In this document: piece after piece, positions 40,559-49,719 of the stretch
Position numbering within the stretch: the first letter of the stretch is position 1
Layout: each line of letters starts with the position of its first letter
NCBI GenBank assembly: GCA_022827885.1
Contig: JAJEIP010000016.1
Location: 1-59,847 of the forward strand
Length of the DNA: 59,847 nt
DNA from: Candidatus Poribacteria bacterium
Lineage (GTDB): Bacteria > Poribacteria > WGA-4E > WGA-3G
Reading direction: 5' to 3'
Notes under the pieces: generated by a model
Seen by the model: only the letters and a program-made list of their open reading frames with translations
What the model was told of the DNA's origin: nothing
Database searches by the model: none
Position numbers and translations under genes: made by a program

Positions 40559-40677
40559 ATAGTAAAGTTTAGAATTAATTGGACCCTCCGCACCGGTGTC
40601 CCTTCCCAGTAACGGGTGGGAACCCTGGTTAGGAAACCGCACCTACCGGGGAAGGTGGGAATGTCCACTTATTTTTC
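40559..40677. repeat. Dispersed palindromic repeat family, copy B
   Basis: It starts TAGTAAAGTTTAGAATTAAT, then TGGACCC, contains GCACCGGTGTCCCTTCCCAG and TAACGGGTGGG shared with copy C, and ends GGGAATGTCCACTTATTTTT. It adjoins the start of the lipoprotein gene. Confidence 0.7.
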
Positions 40678-40829
40678 GGATCCACTACAAATTCTTAAAT
40701 TAAGGCGATTTTGCTGGACACGCCATCCTTCGCTTGCAACCGATATTCATTTATGATCGCACGTTTCATAGGAAAACCGTGCTCATACGAGCGTAGCATA
40801 GATTTGCTTACACGTCAAACGAAATTCCC

Positions 40830-40858
40830 TTGACATTCGCCTACCTTTCCACTATACT
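40830..40858 (+). promoter_or_regulatory. Strong sigma-70 promoter upstream of the small lipoprotein gene
   Basis: TTGACA (40830-40835), a 17-base spacer and TATACT (40853-40858). The first gene begins about 235 bases downstream, so the transcript would start with two palindromic hairpins (40879-40907 and 40928-40990). Nothing else is seen in 40678-40829. Confidence 0.65.
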
Positions 40859-40878
40859 AATCCAAGTTGCCAGTTATT

Positions 40879-40990
40879 GATAGACATAGCACTCCGCTGG
40901 AGTGCAAGAATCTGAATACGCTGCTTTCTATAGACATATCACCCCGGAATCAACGGTATGAATGCCTTATGGCATTCCCCGGGGGTGAAG
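40879..40990. repeat. Two ATAGACATA-plus-hairpin elements
   Basis: First: GATAGACATA followed by GCACTCC-GCT-GGAGTGC (40889-40905). Second: TATAGACATATC at about 40929 followed by CACCCCGG and, later, CCCCGGGGGTG with an inner GAATGCC-TTAT-GGCATTC hairpin. A third element of the same type lies at 44582-44610. They look like short mobile palindromes. Confidence 0.6.
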
Positions 40991-41091
40991 AAAAACGTCG
41001 AAAAACTTCTTCAAACGGGTAGAATTCGTTAGTAGCAACTTGGGTTATACTACAATCAGTTTATAGAACATGCATGGAGGTATGCACCATC

Positions 41092-41532
41092 GTGAAATTC
41101 GACTATCAACTCTGTTCATATCGTTGGAAATTAGTGTTCGTAACGCTCCTGATGACCCTATCACTTCTTGTCGGATGCAGTCAAAAAGCGAGTGTCCCAG
41201 AGACTGGAGAAATGACATCGCTCACGGGGACAATTATTGAAATCGACGACCACGGCAATGCTGTCACTGACCTTTACATCGCTCCATTTACCGAACGTGG
41301 TTGGAAACTTGAGGACACGCTTGAAGCGACGTTTGCAACGGGGCAAAAAATTCAGATCAAATTTGTTGAAAACTATGGAGATGTACCCGAAGGGGATTAT
41401 TTAGGACGGTTTTCGACTTCTACTCATAAGTTCAAGATTGCGATTAACATGGGAAATATCGCTGAATCCTTGAAGTTGGAGAGCGACAGCAAGGTGGTTC
41501 TTCAGAAAGTTGCGGCACCTGCAATAAATTGA
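41092..41532 (+). CDS. Small lipoprotein with a domain like the C-terminal domain of SAM hydroxide adenosyltransferases
   Basis: About 146 residues. A lipobox (LSLLVGC) gives membrane anchoring. The main part, LTGTIIEIDDHGNAVTDL, then KFVENYGDVPEGDYLGRFST and KIAINMGNIAESL, recalls the beta-barrel C-terminal domain of the DUF62 (SAM adenosyltransferase) family, whose consensus reads GxIixIDxfGNlvTNi. The catalytic N-terminal domain is absent, so no enzyme activity is implied. GGAGG lies 11 bases before GTG; the upstream ATG has no ribosome site, so GTG is preferred. Confidence 0.65.
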   Translation: MKFDYQLCSYRWKLVFVTLLMTLSLLVGCSQKASVPETGEMTSLTGTIIEIDDHGNAVTDLYIAPFTERGWKLEDTLEATFATGQKIQIKFVENYGDVPEGDYLGRFSTSTHKFKIAINMGNIAESLKLESDSKVVLQKVAAPAIN

Positions 41533-41545
41533 GTCAATTCCACTC

Positions 41546-42580
41546 ATGAAAGTTGACAACGCTTTTGATAAATCGGAATTACTGCACCATCTCAAGGCTG
41601 CCTACGCGCTGCCTTTGCAGTCGATAACCTTTTTCCCTGAAGGCGAGGACAGTTACGGCTACATCGTGGTGTCCGAAACAGGCGAAAAGTATTTTGCCAA
41701 AGCGTCTACTTCTGTGCCGGATGCTTGCTTGCAGTTGGCGTCGCTGCTACGGCACCGATGCAATATATCTGGTGTTGTCGCTCCGTTGGAAACATCGGAC
41801 GGCATCCTGAGTATCCCCTGGCACGGTTTTCGCGTTTCACTGTTCCCTTTTATTGAAGGCGAAAGTCGATGGGATTTGTGGAAAGTCGGAAAAGATTTCA
41901 CCGATGCGGCACTCAGTCAGACGGCAGCACTGTTGGCGACCCTCCACCGTTCCACAGATGCGATCGATCCGAGTTGCCTTCCAGTCGCAACGTATGACTT
42001 GCCGCTACGGAATGAACTTTACACGGCACTTGAGGCTCCAACGCAAAAGATCCCTTCTCAGAATCAATACCAAAAACAGCTGCTTGCGGCACTTGCCGAG
42101 CACCGATCTGCCGTTTTGGAAACCCTCGACCGATACGATACCCTCGGACATTCGGCAGCCACGCAACAAACGCCTTTTGTGGTTACACACGGCGACCCGA
42201 CGCCGGGTAATCTCATTTTGGATACCGAAAACCGACTGCATTTGATCGATTGGGATGGTGTTTGCCTCGGTCCGCCCGAAAAAGACTTGGTTTCTTTCAC
42301 AGGTGAGCGGTTTGAAGTGGTTTTGGAGCGGTATATCAGAGAGAGACACACTGAGGTCTCTCTGCATGCGGACATTTTCGGTTTCTATATCTATGAATGG
42401 ACGCTCAATGAAATCCGAGATTACAGCACTAAAATTCTGTTTAAAAATAAGGACACGCAACAGAACGAATATGATTGGGAGAGCCTGCAAGACTACCTAC
42501 CACCAGACCGGAAGTCGATGGAAGATGGAATTGTGGCTATCCGAGACACACTGGATACGTGTGGTGTTCTACCGCAATAA
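41546..42580 (+). CDS. Aminoglycoside phosphotransferase-family kinase (APH(9)-like)
   Basis: 344 residues. The Brenner motif FVVTHGDPTPGNLIL and the metal site HLIDWDGVCLGPPEKDL place it in the APH/choline kinase fold, and the latter is close to the spectinomycin kinase subgroup. An N-terminal Lys (KYFAKA) would contact ATP. The substrate may be a small alcohol or metabolite rather than a drug. It begins 13 bases after the small lipoprotein gene and is followed by creatininase. Confidence 0.85.
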   Translation: MKVDNAFDKSELLHHLKAAYALPLQSITFFPEGEDSYGYIVVSETGEKYFAKASTSVPDACLQLASLLRHRCNISGVVAPLETSDGILSIPWHGFRVSLFPFIEGESRWDLWKVGKDFTDAALSQTAALLATLHRSTDAIDPSCLPVATYDLPLRNELYTALEAPTQKIPSQNQYQKQLLAALAEHRSAVLETLDRYDTLGHSAATQQTPFVVTHGDPTPGNLILDTENRLHLIDWDGVCLGPPEKDLVSFTGERFEVVLERYIRERHTEVSLHADIFGFYIYEWTLNEIRDYSTKILFKNKDTQQNEYDWESLQDYLPPDRKSMEDGIVAIRDTLDTCGVLPQ

Positions 42581-42603
42581 TGTGCAATAATGGAGGTTAG
42601 ACA

Positions 42604-43332
42604 ATGTCTGAAATCAAATCCGTGTTACTTTGGGAAAATCAGCGGCGATATGTCCGCGAAGCGATTGATGCTGGCACGCTCAAGGGAGCGATTATTCCGA
42701 CGGGCAGCACAGAGCAACATAACGAACATTTGGCGATGTATCACGACACACAAAGTGCGGTGTATGTCTCCAAATTGGCGGCTGAGAAGTTGTTCCCACG
42801 GGTTATCGTCACAACGCCTTTGGCAATCGGTGTGTCGGAACACTGGATGGATCACAAAGGCACGCTCACGCTCCGCCCAGAGGTCTTTGGTGAAGTGCTT
42901 TATGACGTCGCTGATAGTATGCGGCGACACGGGATTGAGAACATCTTGATTGTCAATGGACATGCGGGAAATTCCGGTCCGGTGCAGCAGCGATTGGATG
43001 GCTACCGCGAGAAACTCGGCATCAACATCGAATATCACTCGTATTGGGAGGCATACGATGATGCGCTGGTAAAAGCACAGATGGAATCCGGGATCTGCCC
43101 TGGGCACGCGGCGGAGTTCGAGACGGCCTTCGCCCTCGCGGCTTTCGCAGAGAACGTTGATTGGAACGGTGTGGATTACGACAGTGCAAAACTTACTATC
43201 TCAGACGCAGGACAAGCGAAATCTGACCGGGAATATCACCATCAGGCAAAATTGGCGACAGTCGAAAAGGGGCAAGCGATGATTGATGTTGCTGTGGATT
43301 GGGTTGCGGCACGGATGGCATCGATGCTTTAA
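42604..43332 (+). CDS. Creatininase-family amidohydrolase
   Basis: 242 residues. The metal-binding signature IIPTGSTEQHNEHLAMYHDT (Glu, His, Asp), then VNGHAGNSGPV and GHAAEFETAFALA with the final Glu, match the creatininase/MftE-like family. It hydrolyses creatinine or a related lactam or formamide; the real substrate is unknown. GGAGG lies 8 bases before the ATG, and the gene follows the APH-like gene by 23 bases, so the two are probably co-transcribed. Confidence 0.9.
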   Translation: MSEIKSVLLWENQRRYVREAIDAGTLKGAIIPTGSTEQHNEHLAMYHDTQSAVYVSKLAAEKLFPRVIVTTPLAIGVSEHWMDHKGTLTLRPEVFGEVLYDVADSMRRHGIENILIVNGHAGNSGPVQQRLDGYREKLGINIEYHSYWEAYDDALVKAQMESGICPGHAAEFETAFALAAFAENVDWNGVDYDSAKLTISDAGQAKSDREYHHQAKLATVEKGQAMIDVAVDWVAARMASML

Positions 43333-43446
43333 TGGTTGTCGGTTAAAAGTTTGCAAGTGTACTAAAGTTGGGAAGTTGAAAGAGGTCTTTTTGAAACTTT
43401 AGCACACTTTACGGACTTTAAAACTTTCCGATAACTGATGCCGACT

Positions 43447-44235
43447 CTAATGTCCTTCAATGGCTTTCCGTAAGCCATCACCGTTTTCCCGCCACCAACT
43501 GTAGAGGACGGAAATATCTGTGCCGATGCAGAAATGCCGGACGCCGATATCAAGATAGCGTTTCGCGTCGTCGGGACTCCCGATTTCAGCGCGCGGGGGT
43601 ACCCCCATCTTTACGGCGGTCTTGAACACTTTATCGTGTGCTTCCTGTATTTCTGGGGCACCGCGTTGACCGACCTTGCCGATACTCATCGAATAATCCG
43701 AGCCGCCCCACTGAATCATGTCAACGCCTTCAACAGACAGCACCTCTTCCAGGTTGTCAACGGTCCCTTTTTTCTCAATCATGATAACGTTGACGACATC
43801 GCGAAGTGCTTGGACGTATTCTGGACCGCCGCCATACCCCATATAGGAGAATCGGCGGGTTGCTACGCCGTAACTCCCCCCATCTTCGGGGGTATCTGCG
43901 CGTGTAATCCTCACACATTCCTTGACATCTTCAACGTTTTGGCAGTCGGCGTAAAGCACACTCTGGAAGCCAGAACCGATCGCGCGTTGTGCGATGAAAC
44001 CCCGTGGTTCTTGGTCAACTTTAATCATTGTGGAGATGTTGTGCAGTTCAGCCGCCCGACATAAGTTATCCAGATCGTGCAGATCAAACGGACCGTATTC
44101 CCCCACAAATTCCACATAATCATACAGTCCTGTGTGTCCGATCGCCTCAACGATGGAGGGCCAGGTGGTATGGATATGCGTGCCGACTGTCGGTTTGTCA
44201 GCGTTGAGTAGTTCTCGAAAGGTATTTGTTCTCAT
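43447..44235 (-). CDS. HpcH/HpaI-family aldolase
   Basis: About 262 residues. GTHIHTTWPSIVEAIGHTGL at the N-terminus, YDYVEFVGEYGPFD, a metal site in VIMIEKKGTVDN and GVDMIQWGGSDYSMSIG fit the class II 2-keto-3-deoxy acid aldolase family. Such enzymes split keto-acids into pyruvate and an aldehyde. The start follows GAGGAG by 6 bases and a promoter at 44286-44314, which rules out an earlier ATG at 44289. It is convergent with the creatininase gene. Confidence 0.88.
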   Translation of the reverse strand: MRTNTFRELLNADKPTVGTHIHTTWPSIVEAIGHTGLYDYVEFVGEYGPFDLHDLDNLCRAAELHNISTMIKVDQEPRGFIAQRAIGSGFQSVLYADCQNVEDVKECVRITRADTPEDGGSYGVATRRFSYMGYGGGPEYVQALRDVVNVIMIEKKGTVDNLEEVLSVEGVDMIQWGGSDYSMSIGKVGQRGAPEIQEAHDKVFKTAVKMGVPPRAEIGSPDDAKRYLDIGVRHFCIGTDISVLYSWWRENGDGLRKAIEGH

Positions 44236-44285
44236 GGATTGCTCCTCTGTTTTTGAGTCTAAGGCTGGTTTAAAAGCCTGTGTTA

Positions 44286-44314
44286 ACATTAGCAGAGACT
44301 TGTATTTTTTTCAA
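44286..44314 (-). promoter_or_regulatory. Sigma-70 promoter of the aldolase gene
   Basis: On the minus strand TTGAAA (complement of 44309-44314), a 17-base spacer and TAATGT (complement of 44286-44291). It lies about 50 bases before the start codon at 44235. Confidence 0.6.
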
Positions 44315-44440
44315 CAACCTTTCACAGAGATATGGTTTGTCAGCGAAACCAAAACGCTTGCTTATCAACCCTATTTCTGGTAGACTTATAACTGTTGTGA
44401 GCAATTATAGCGTTCACTCTCCCGATGCAGCATTGATTTA

Positions 44441-44610
44441 TGGTAGACTTTAGAATCAATTAGACATTCAGCACCGGTGTCCCTTCCCAGTAACGGGTGG
44501 GAACCCCCCTCCTCAGTAACGGGCGGGGACCCCGGTTAGGTGAAAGACCCTACCGGGTGGGGTAAATGTCTGTTTATTTTTCTATAGACATACCGCTCCG
44601 CTGGAGCGAA
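44441..44610. repeat. Dispersed palindromic repeat family, copy C, plus an ATAGACATA hairpin
   Basis: Copy C (44441-44582) begins TGGTAGACTTTAGAATCAAT, then TAGACATTCAGC, and ends GTAAATGTCTGTTTATTTTT. AGACATT at one end and AATGTCT at the other are perfect inverse partners. The core repeats CAGTAACGGG(T/C)GGG(A/G)ACCCC. It is followed directly by TATAGACATAC and CGCTCC-GCT-GGAGCG (44594-44608). The element fills most of the gap between the two genes. Confidence 0.7.
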
Positions 44611-44636
44611 AGAAAAGATAAAAAACAGGTAAAAAA

Positions 44637-45419
44637 ATGGAAAACTTGATTACATTGCCGACAAATTTTGCGGATTACATGACGATTGAAAACGCTGATC
44701 TCCGTTTTGCAGAGGCGACTGCGGTCGCAGAACGGATCATGGGAGCAGGTGTAGAAATCTATCCGAATATGGATCATGCCGCTATTTTCTGTGATCCCCC
44801 TCATCTCGTTGCTGATGGTCTGAAACAACTCGGTTATGTCAACGGATGGGATGCGCGATGTTATCCATCGCCTGTTGACGGTTGTGATTATATCAATGTC
44901 TCTGCGCAATTACCGATAGAGAGTCCAGCACGCGATGACGGATGGTTCGACTATGTTGCTGTTGTGCATCCGGTTGATAGGGCGGCACTGCAACACATGC
45001 TCGGGCAGGGTTATGGGAATCCGTTTATCCATCACTTGACATGGGGACTTGTGCCACCAGAACGCACCGACTCCGATGATTTTGCGTATGCCAGTCGCGT
45101 TGTCCCGTTTATGGTAGAAAGACGAGAGGTCATCGGTGACGCAATCGGTGATGCGCCGGGGACGCTGATTATTGCGTTGCCAGAACATGTGCTTGCACAC
45201 CCGAATTTTGAAGCGGCGTTACCAGAATGGCTTGGAGATCTCGATGCAGAAGAATATCAGGTGGAATCGATGCAGGGGGGTGGTTTCCTGATCCAGTTCT
45301 TCGTGCTAACGGGTGGCAGGATTGAGGTCGCACTTCGCACAGATACAACGCAGACGTTTAATCCGAAAAGTGTTCATAAGATTTCGGAAGATGAGATTAG
45401 TGCCGTGCAGGATGAATAG
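44637..45419 (+). CDS. Protein of unknown function, about 260 residues
   Basis: I do not recognise this family. It has no signal or membrane segment. A feature is the stretch GWFDYVAVVHPVDRAALQHM with GNPFIHHLTWGLVPPER, and a second half with LIIALPEHVLAHPNFEAALP and a QGGGFLIQFFVLTGGRIEVALR end. A His-His and a late Glu loosely recall a vicinal oxygen chelate fold, but this is not well supported. AGG lies about 8 bases before the ATG. It stands apart from the flanking genes behind a repeat. Confidence 0.65.
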   Translation: MENLITLPTNFADYMTIENADLRFAEATAVAERIMGAGVEIYPNMDHAAIFCDPPHLVADGLKQLGYVNGWDARCYPSPVDGCDYINVSAQLPIESPARDDGWFDYVAVVHPVDRAALQHMLGQGYGNPFIHHLTWGLVPPERTDSDDFAYASRVVPFMVERREVIGDAIGDAPGTLIIALPEHVLAHPNFEAALPEWLGDLDAEEYQVESMQGGGFLIQFFVLTGGRIEVALRTDTTQTFNPKSVHKISEDEISAVQDE

Positions 45420-45471
45420 AATGCTTCTTTATTTTTTCTGAATTCCGATGTTAATGGGTGGTATAATATTA

Positions 45472-45720
45472 ATGGATACGAAATGGATCCAATCAAATCC
45501 TTCTATTATGATGGGAAAACCTGTTATTGCCGGGACCCGCATTCCTGTCGAATTGATTTTGGAAAAATTCGCAGCAGGCGAAACGATTGAGCAATTGCTT
45601 GAGGCATATCCACGCTTAACCGAGGAGGGGATCCGCGCAGCTTTTCTTTTTGCAGCCCAAGCCCTTCGTGCTGATGTCGTTTATCCTATATCAGCACAAG
45701 CCAAACTTACCGATGGATAA
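45472..45720 (+). CDS. DUF433-family protein, possible antitoxin
   Basis: About 82 residues. NPSIMMGKPVIAGTRIPVEL, GETIEQLLEAYPRLTEEGIR and AALFAAQAL-type helix (AAFLFAAQALRADV) match DUF433 (VapB-like). Such genes are often paired with a toxin. A TATAAT lies four bases before the ATG with no ribosome site, which would fit a leaderless start; the longer frame from 45448 is also possible. The next gene starts 40 bases downstream. Confidence 0.8.
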   Translation: MDTKWIQSNPSIMMGKPVIAGTRIPVELILEKFAAGETIEQLLEAYPRLTEEGIRAAFLFAAQALRADVVYPISAQAKLTDG

Positions 45721-45759
45721 GGGCTATTATTCTAATTCTTTGGAAGGAGGCACTAACAG

Positions 45760-46353
45760 ATGGCGTATAGCAATTTTACTTTAGATATGGTACGCAGAAC
45801 GTTTCAACTGGAAATCGTTGAATCCGCAGGCATCTTTTCTGAAGCGTCAACGGTAGTGCCCCAGGACCGCTTCATGGTAGAGTTAGCCGAAAAAGTAGAG
45901 TTAGCCATTTCCAGTGGGACAGAGAAAGCACGCTCGGAACTAATTGTCACCGACGTGCTGTTTGAACTCCGAAAACATTTCAACCGTCGTATCAGTTTCT
46001 TTTCGGGTATTGAGTTCAGCGTTGATGTCGATCAGGGATTAACGGGCGTATGCGATTTTTTAGTGAGTCTGTCGCCGATACTCTCTTTTTTAGAGGCACC
46101 TGTCATTATTCTCGTTGAGGCGAAACGCGAAAATTTGACGACCGGTTTGGGTCAATGTGCTGCAGAGATGCTCGCCGCACAACGTTTTAACACTGAGAAA
46201 GGGAATGCTATCCCTTGCATTTATGGGGCTACCACTTCAGGAACAGAATGGCGATTCCTCAAATTGGAAGGGGTGAGACTTCATATTGATAGAGCCGTTT
46301 ACCCAATCGCACAGTGCGACAAAATCCTCGGTATCCTCTCAAGTATGGTATAA
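45760..46353 (+). CDS. PD-(D/E)XK nuclease-like protein, widespread uncharacterised family
   Basis: 197 residues. I recall similar proteins in cyanobacteria, with KARSELIVTDVLFELRKHFN, SFFSGIEFSVDVDQGLTGVC and a possible PD-(D/E)XK core: Asp in GVCDFLVSL and EAK in APVIILVEAKRENL, then LGQCAAEMLAAQRFN. The final YGATTSGTEWRFLKLE is shared with that family. Its activity is unproven. GGAGG lies about 9 bases before the ATG. It directly follows the DUF433 gene. Confidence 0.75.
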   Translation: MAYSNFTLDMVRRTFQLEIVESAGIFSEASTVVPQDRFMVELAEKVELAISSGTEKARSELIVTDVLFELRKHFNRRISFFSGIEFSVDVDQGLTGVCDFLVSLSPILSFLEAPVIILVEAKRENLTTGLGQCAAEMLAAQRFNTEKGNAIPCIYGATTSGTEWRFLKLEGVRLHIDRAVYPIAQCDKILGILSSMV

Positions 46354-46374
46354 CAAAAGGCGTGAGAAAAAAGT

Positions 46375-46403
46375 TTGCAATTAATATGTAAATGTAGTAT
46401 AAT
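46375..46403 (+). promoter_or_regulatory. Sigma-70 promoter of the pyrimidine operon
   Basis: TTGCAA (46375-46380), a 17-base spacer and TATAAT (46398-46403). The transcript would begin about 40 bases before the PyrR-binding segment. Confidence 0.75.
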
Positions 46404-46446
46404 ATAGTAAGAAGTAGAGCGTTGATGTCAAGAACCCTTTTTAATC

Positions 46447-46571
46447 CAATCCAGAGAGGTTGAAAAAAGGATGCAAAAGCACAATTTGAATTGGAATCAT
46501 ACTGTAGATTGTCCATTGGAATCGGTTGGATGATGCCTTTCTCGTCACGTCAGACGGGGGAGGTTTTTTTT
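46447..46571 (+). promoter_or_regulatory. PyrR-dependent attenuator of the pyr operon
   Basis: The segment ATCCAGAGAGGTTG at 46449-46462 followed by AAAAAAGGAT closely matches the known PyrR-binding loop (UCCAGAGAGGYU...AAGGAU). Downstream a terminator forms: CCTTTCTCGTC (46536-46546) pairs with GACGGGGGAGG (46553-46563, with G-U pairs) around ACGTCA, followed by eight T. In the known mechanism, PyrR bound to UMP stabilises the anti-antiterminator and so lets the terminator form. The intervening antiterminator arm was not worked out in detail. Confidence 0.8.
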
Positions 46572-46576
46572 ATTAA

Positions 46577-48440
<1,864 letters not shown>

Positions 48441-48444
<4 letters not shown>

Positions 48445-49529
48445 AAGCGATTCTGGCATTAGCGGACGGGACCTTCTTTGAAGGCGATCAGTTTGGCGCG
48501 ACGGGTGAAACCGTCGGCGAAGTCGTCTTTAATACGAGCATGACGGGTTATCAGGAAGTCTTGACCGATCCGTCCTACAAAGGGCAGATCGTGACAATGA
48601 CATACCCGCTGATAGGGAATTACGGTTGTAACGAAGCAGACGTAGAATCTATCGGTCCACAGGTGGAAGGGTTTGTCGTTCGTGAATACAGCGCCTACTA
48701 TAGCAACTGGCGCTCAAAATGGAGTTTGGATTCTTACCTTGCTGAACACGATATTATTGGTATCCAAGGCATTGATACGCGCGCCCTCACCCGCCGTCTG
48801 CGTGTCCATGGTGTGATGAACGGATGTCTCTCGACGGAGGATATGAATCCTGAGCGTCTTGTCTCGAAAGCTAAAGCATGGCACGGATTGGTAGGTTGGG
48901 ACTTGGTGCAACGGGTGACGTGTCCGAGTTCGTATGCGTGGCAACAACCTGAGGCAAACAACTCCCGCCCCAAATATCGTGTCGTTGCGCTTGATTTCGG
49001 CATTAAATATAACATTTTGCGCCAATTGACTGAACACGGCTGCGAGGTACAAGTCGTGCCAGCGAGCACCTCTGCCGAAGAGATTCTCGCGGCGGAACCA
49101 GATGGTGTATTTCTCTCAAACGGTCCGGGGGATCCGATGCCGGTTGATTATGCGATCCAAACGATTCAAACGCTCATAGGCAAAAAACCGCTTTTCGGCA
49201 TTTGCTTAGGACATCAACTCCTGGGACTCGCGCTGGGTGGGAAGACCTTTAAACTGAAATTTGGGCACCGAGGTGCGAACCAACCCGTCAAGTACCTTGA
49301 GACCGACCGCGTCGAAATTACCTCACAAAATCATGGATTCTGCGTTGATATCGATTCACTCCCGAACAGTGTTGAGGTTACACACATCAATCTGAATGAT
49401 GACACCCTTGAAGGGATAGAACATCGGGAGTATCCGATTTTTTCTGTCCAGTATCATCCGGAAGCATCACCGGGTCCACACGATGCCAGTTATCTTTTCT
49501 CGCGTTTTACAGAAATGATGGACTCTTAA
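48441..49529 (+). CDS. carA: Carbamoyl phosphate synthase small subunit
   Basis: About 362 residues. The N-terminal [20 protein letters not shown] block is normal, and the class I glutaminase carries the catalytic Cys in [16 protein letters not shown] and the His-Glu in [13 protein letters not shown]. It releases ammonia from glutamine for CarB. The ATG overlaps the pyrC stop (ATGA), and the next gene, carB, follows after a 190-base structured gap. Confidence 0.97.
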
Positions 49530-49719
49530 CGATGTACCCTGGGCTGCCCGGCACTTCGTTTCGGGCAGGGATCTGGTTAAATTGAACCGAGTTGACCTGG
49601 CTGAAGCTTCTCAGAACCCAGGGGCAGTTGGACTTCACCGAAAACCATCGCGAAACATTGTCCTGCAAGCCTATAGAGGCTTGCACAGGGAGCGATGAAC
49701 AGATTTGATAGTTTAAAAA
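49530..49719 (+). other. Structured gap between carA and carB, candidate RNA element
   Basis: No gene. On the plus strand several stems are visible: CTGCCCG (49544-49550) with CGGGCAG (49562-49568); CCCTGGG (49537-49543) with CCCAGGG (49617-49623) enclosing it; CATCGC (49646-49651) with GCGATG (49692-49697) enclosing TGCAAGCCT-ATAG-AGGCTTGCA (49664-49685). GGGCAG occurs a second time at 49622-49627, so the first hairpin has an alternative partner. No T run follows. Confidence 0.5.

Noticed and set aside
43333-43446. A small gene between creatininase and aldolase
   Set aside because: The gap is short repeat-like sequence with no start and ribosome site.
49530-49719. A terminator ending the pyr transcript after carA
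   Set aside because: There are stems but no T run, and carB follows in the same direction.
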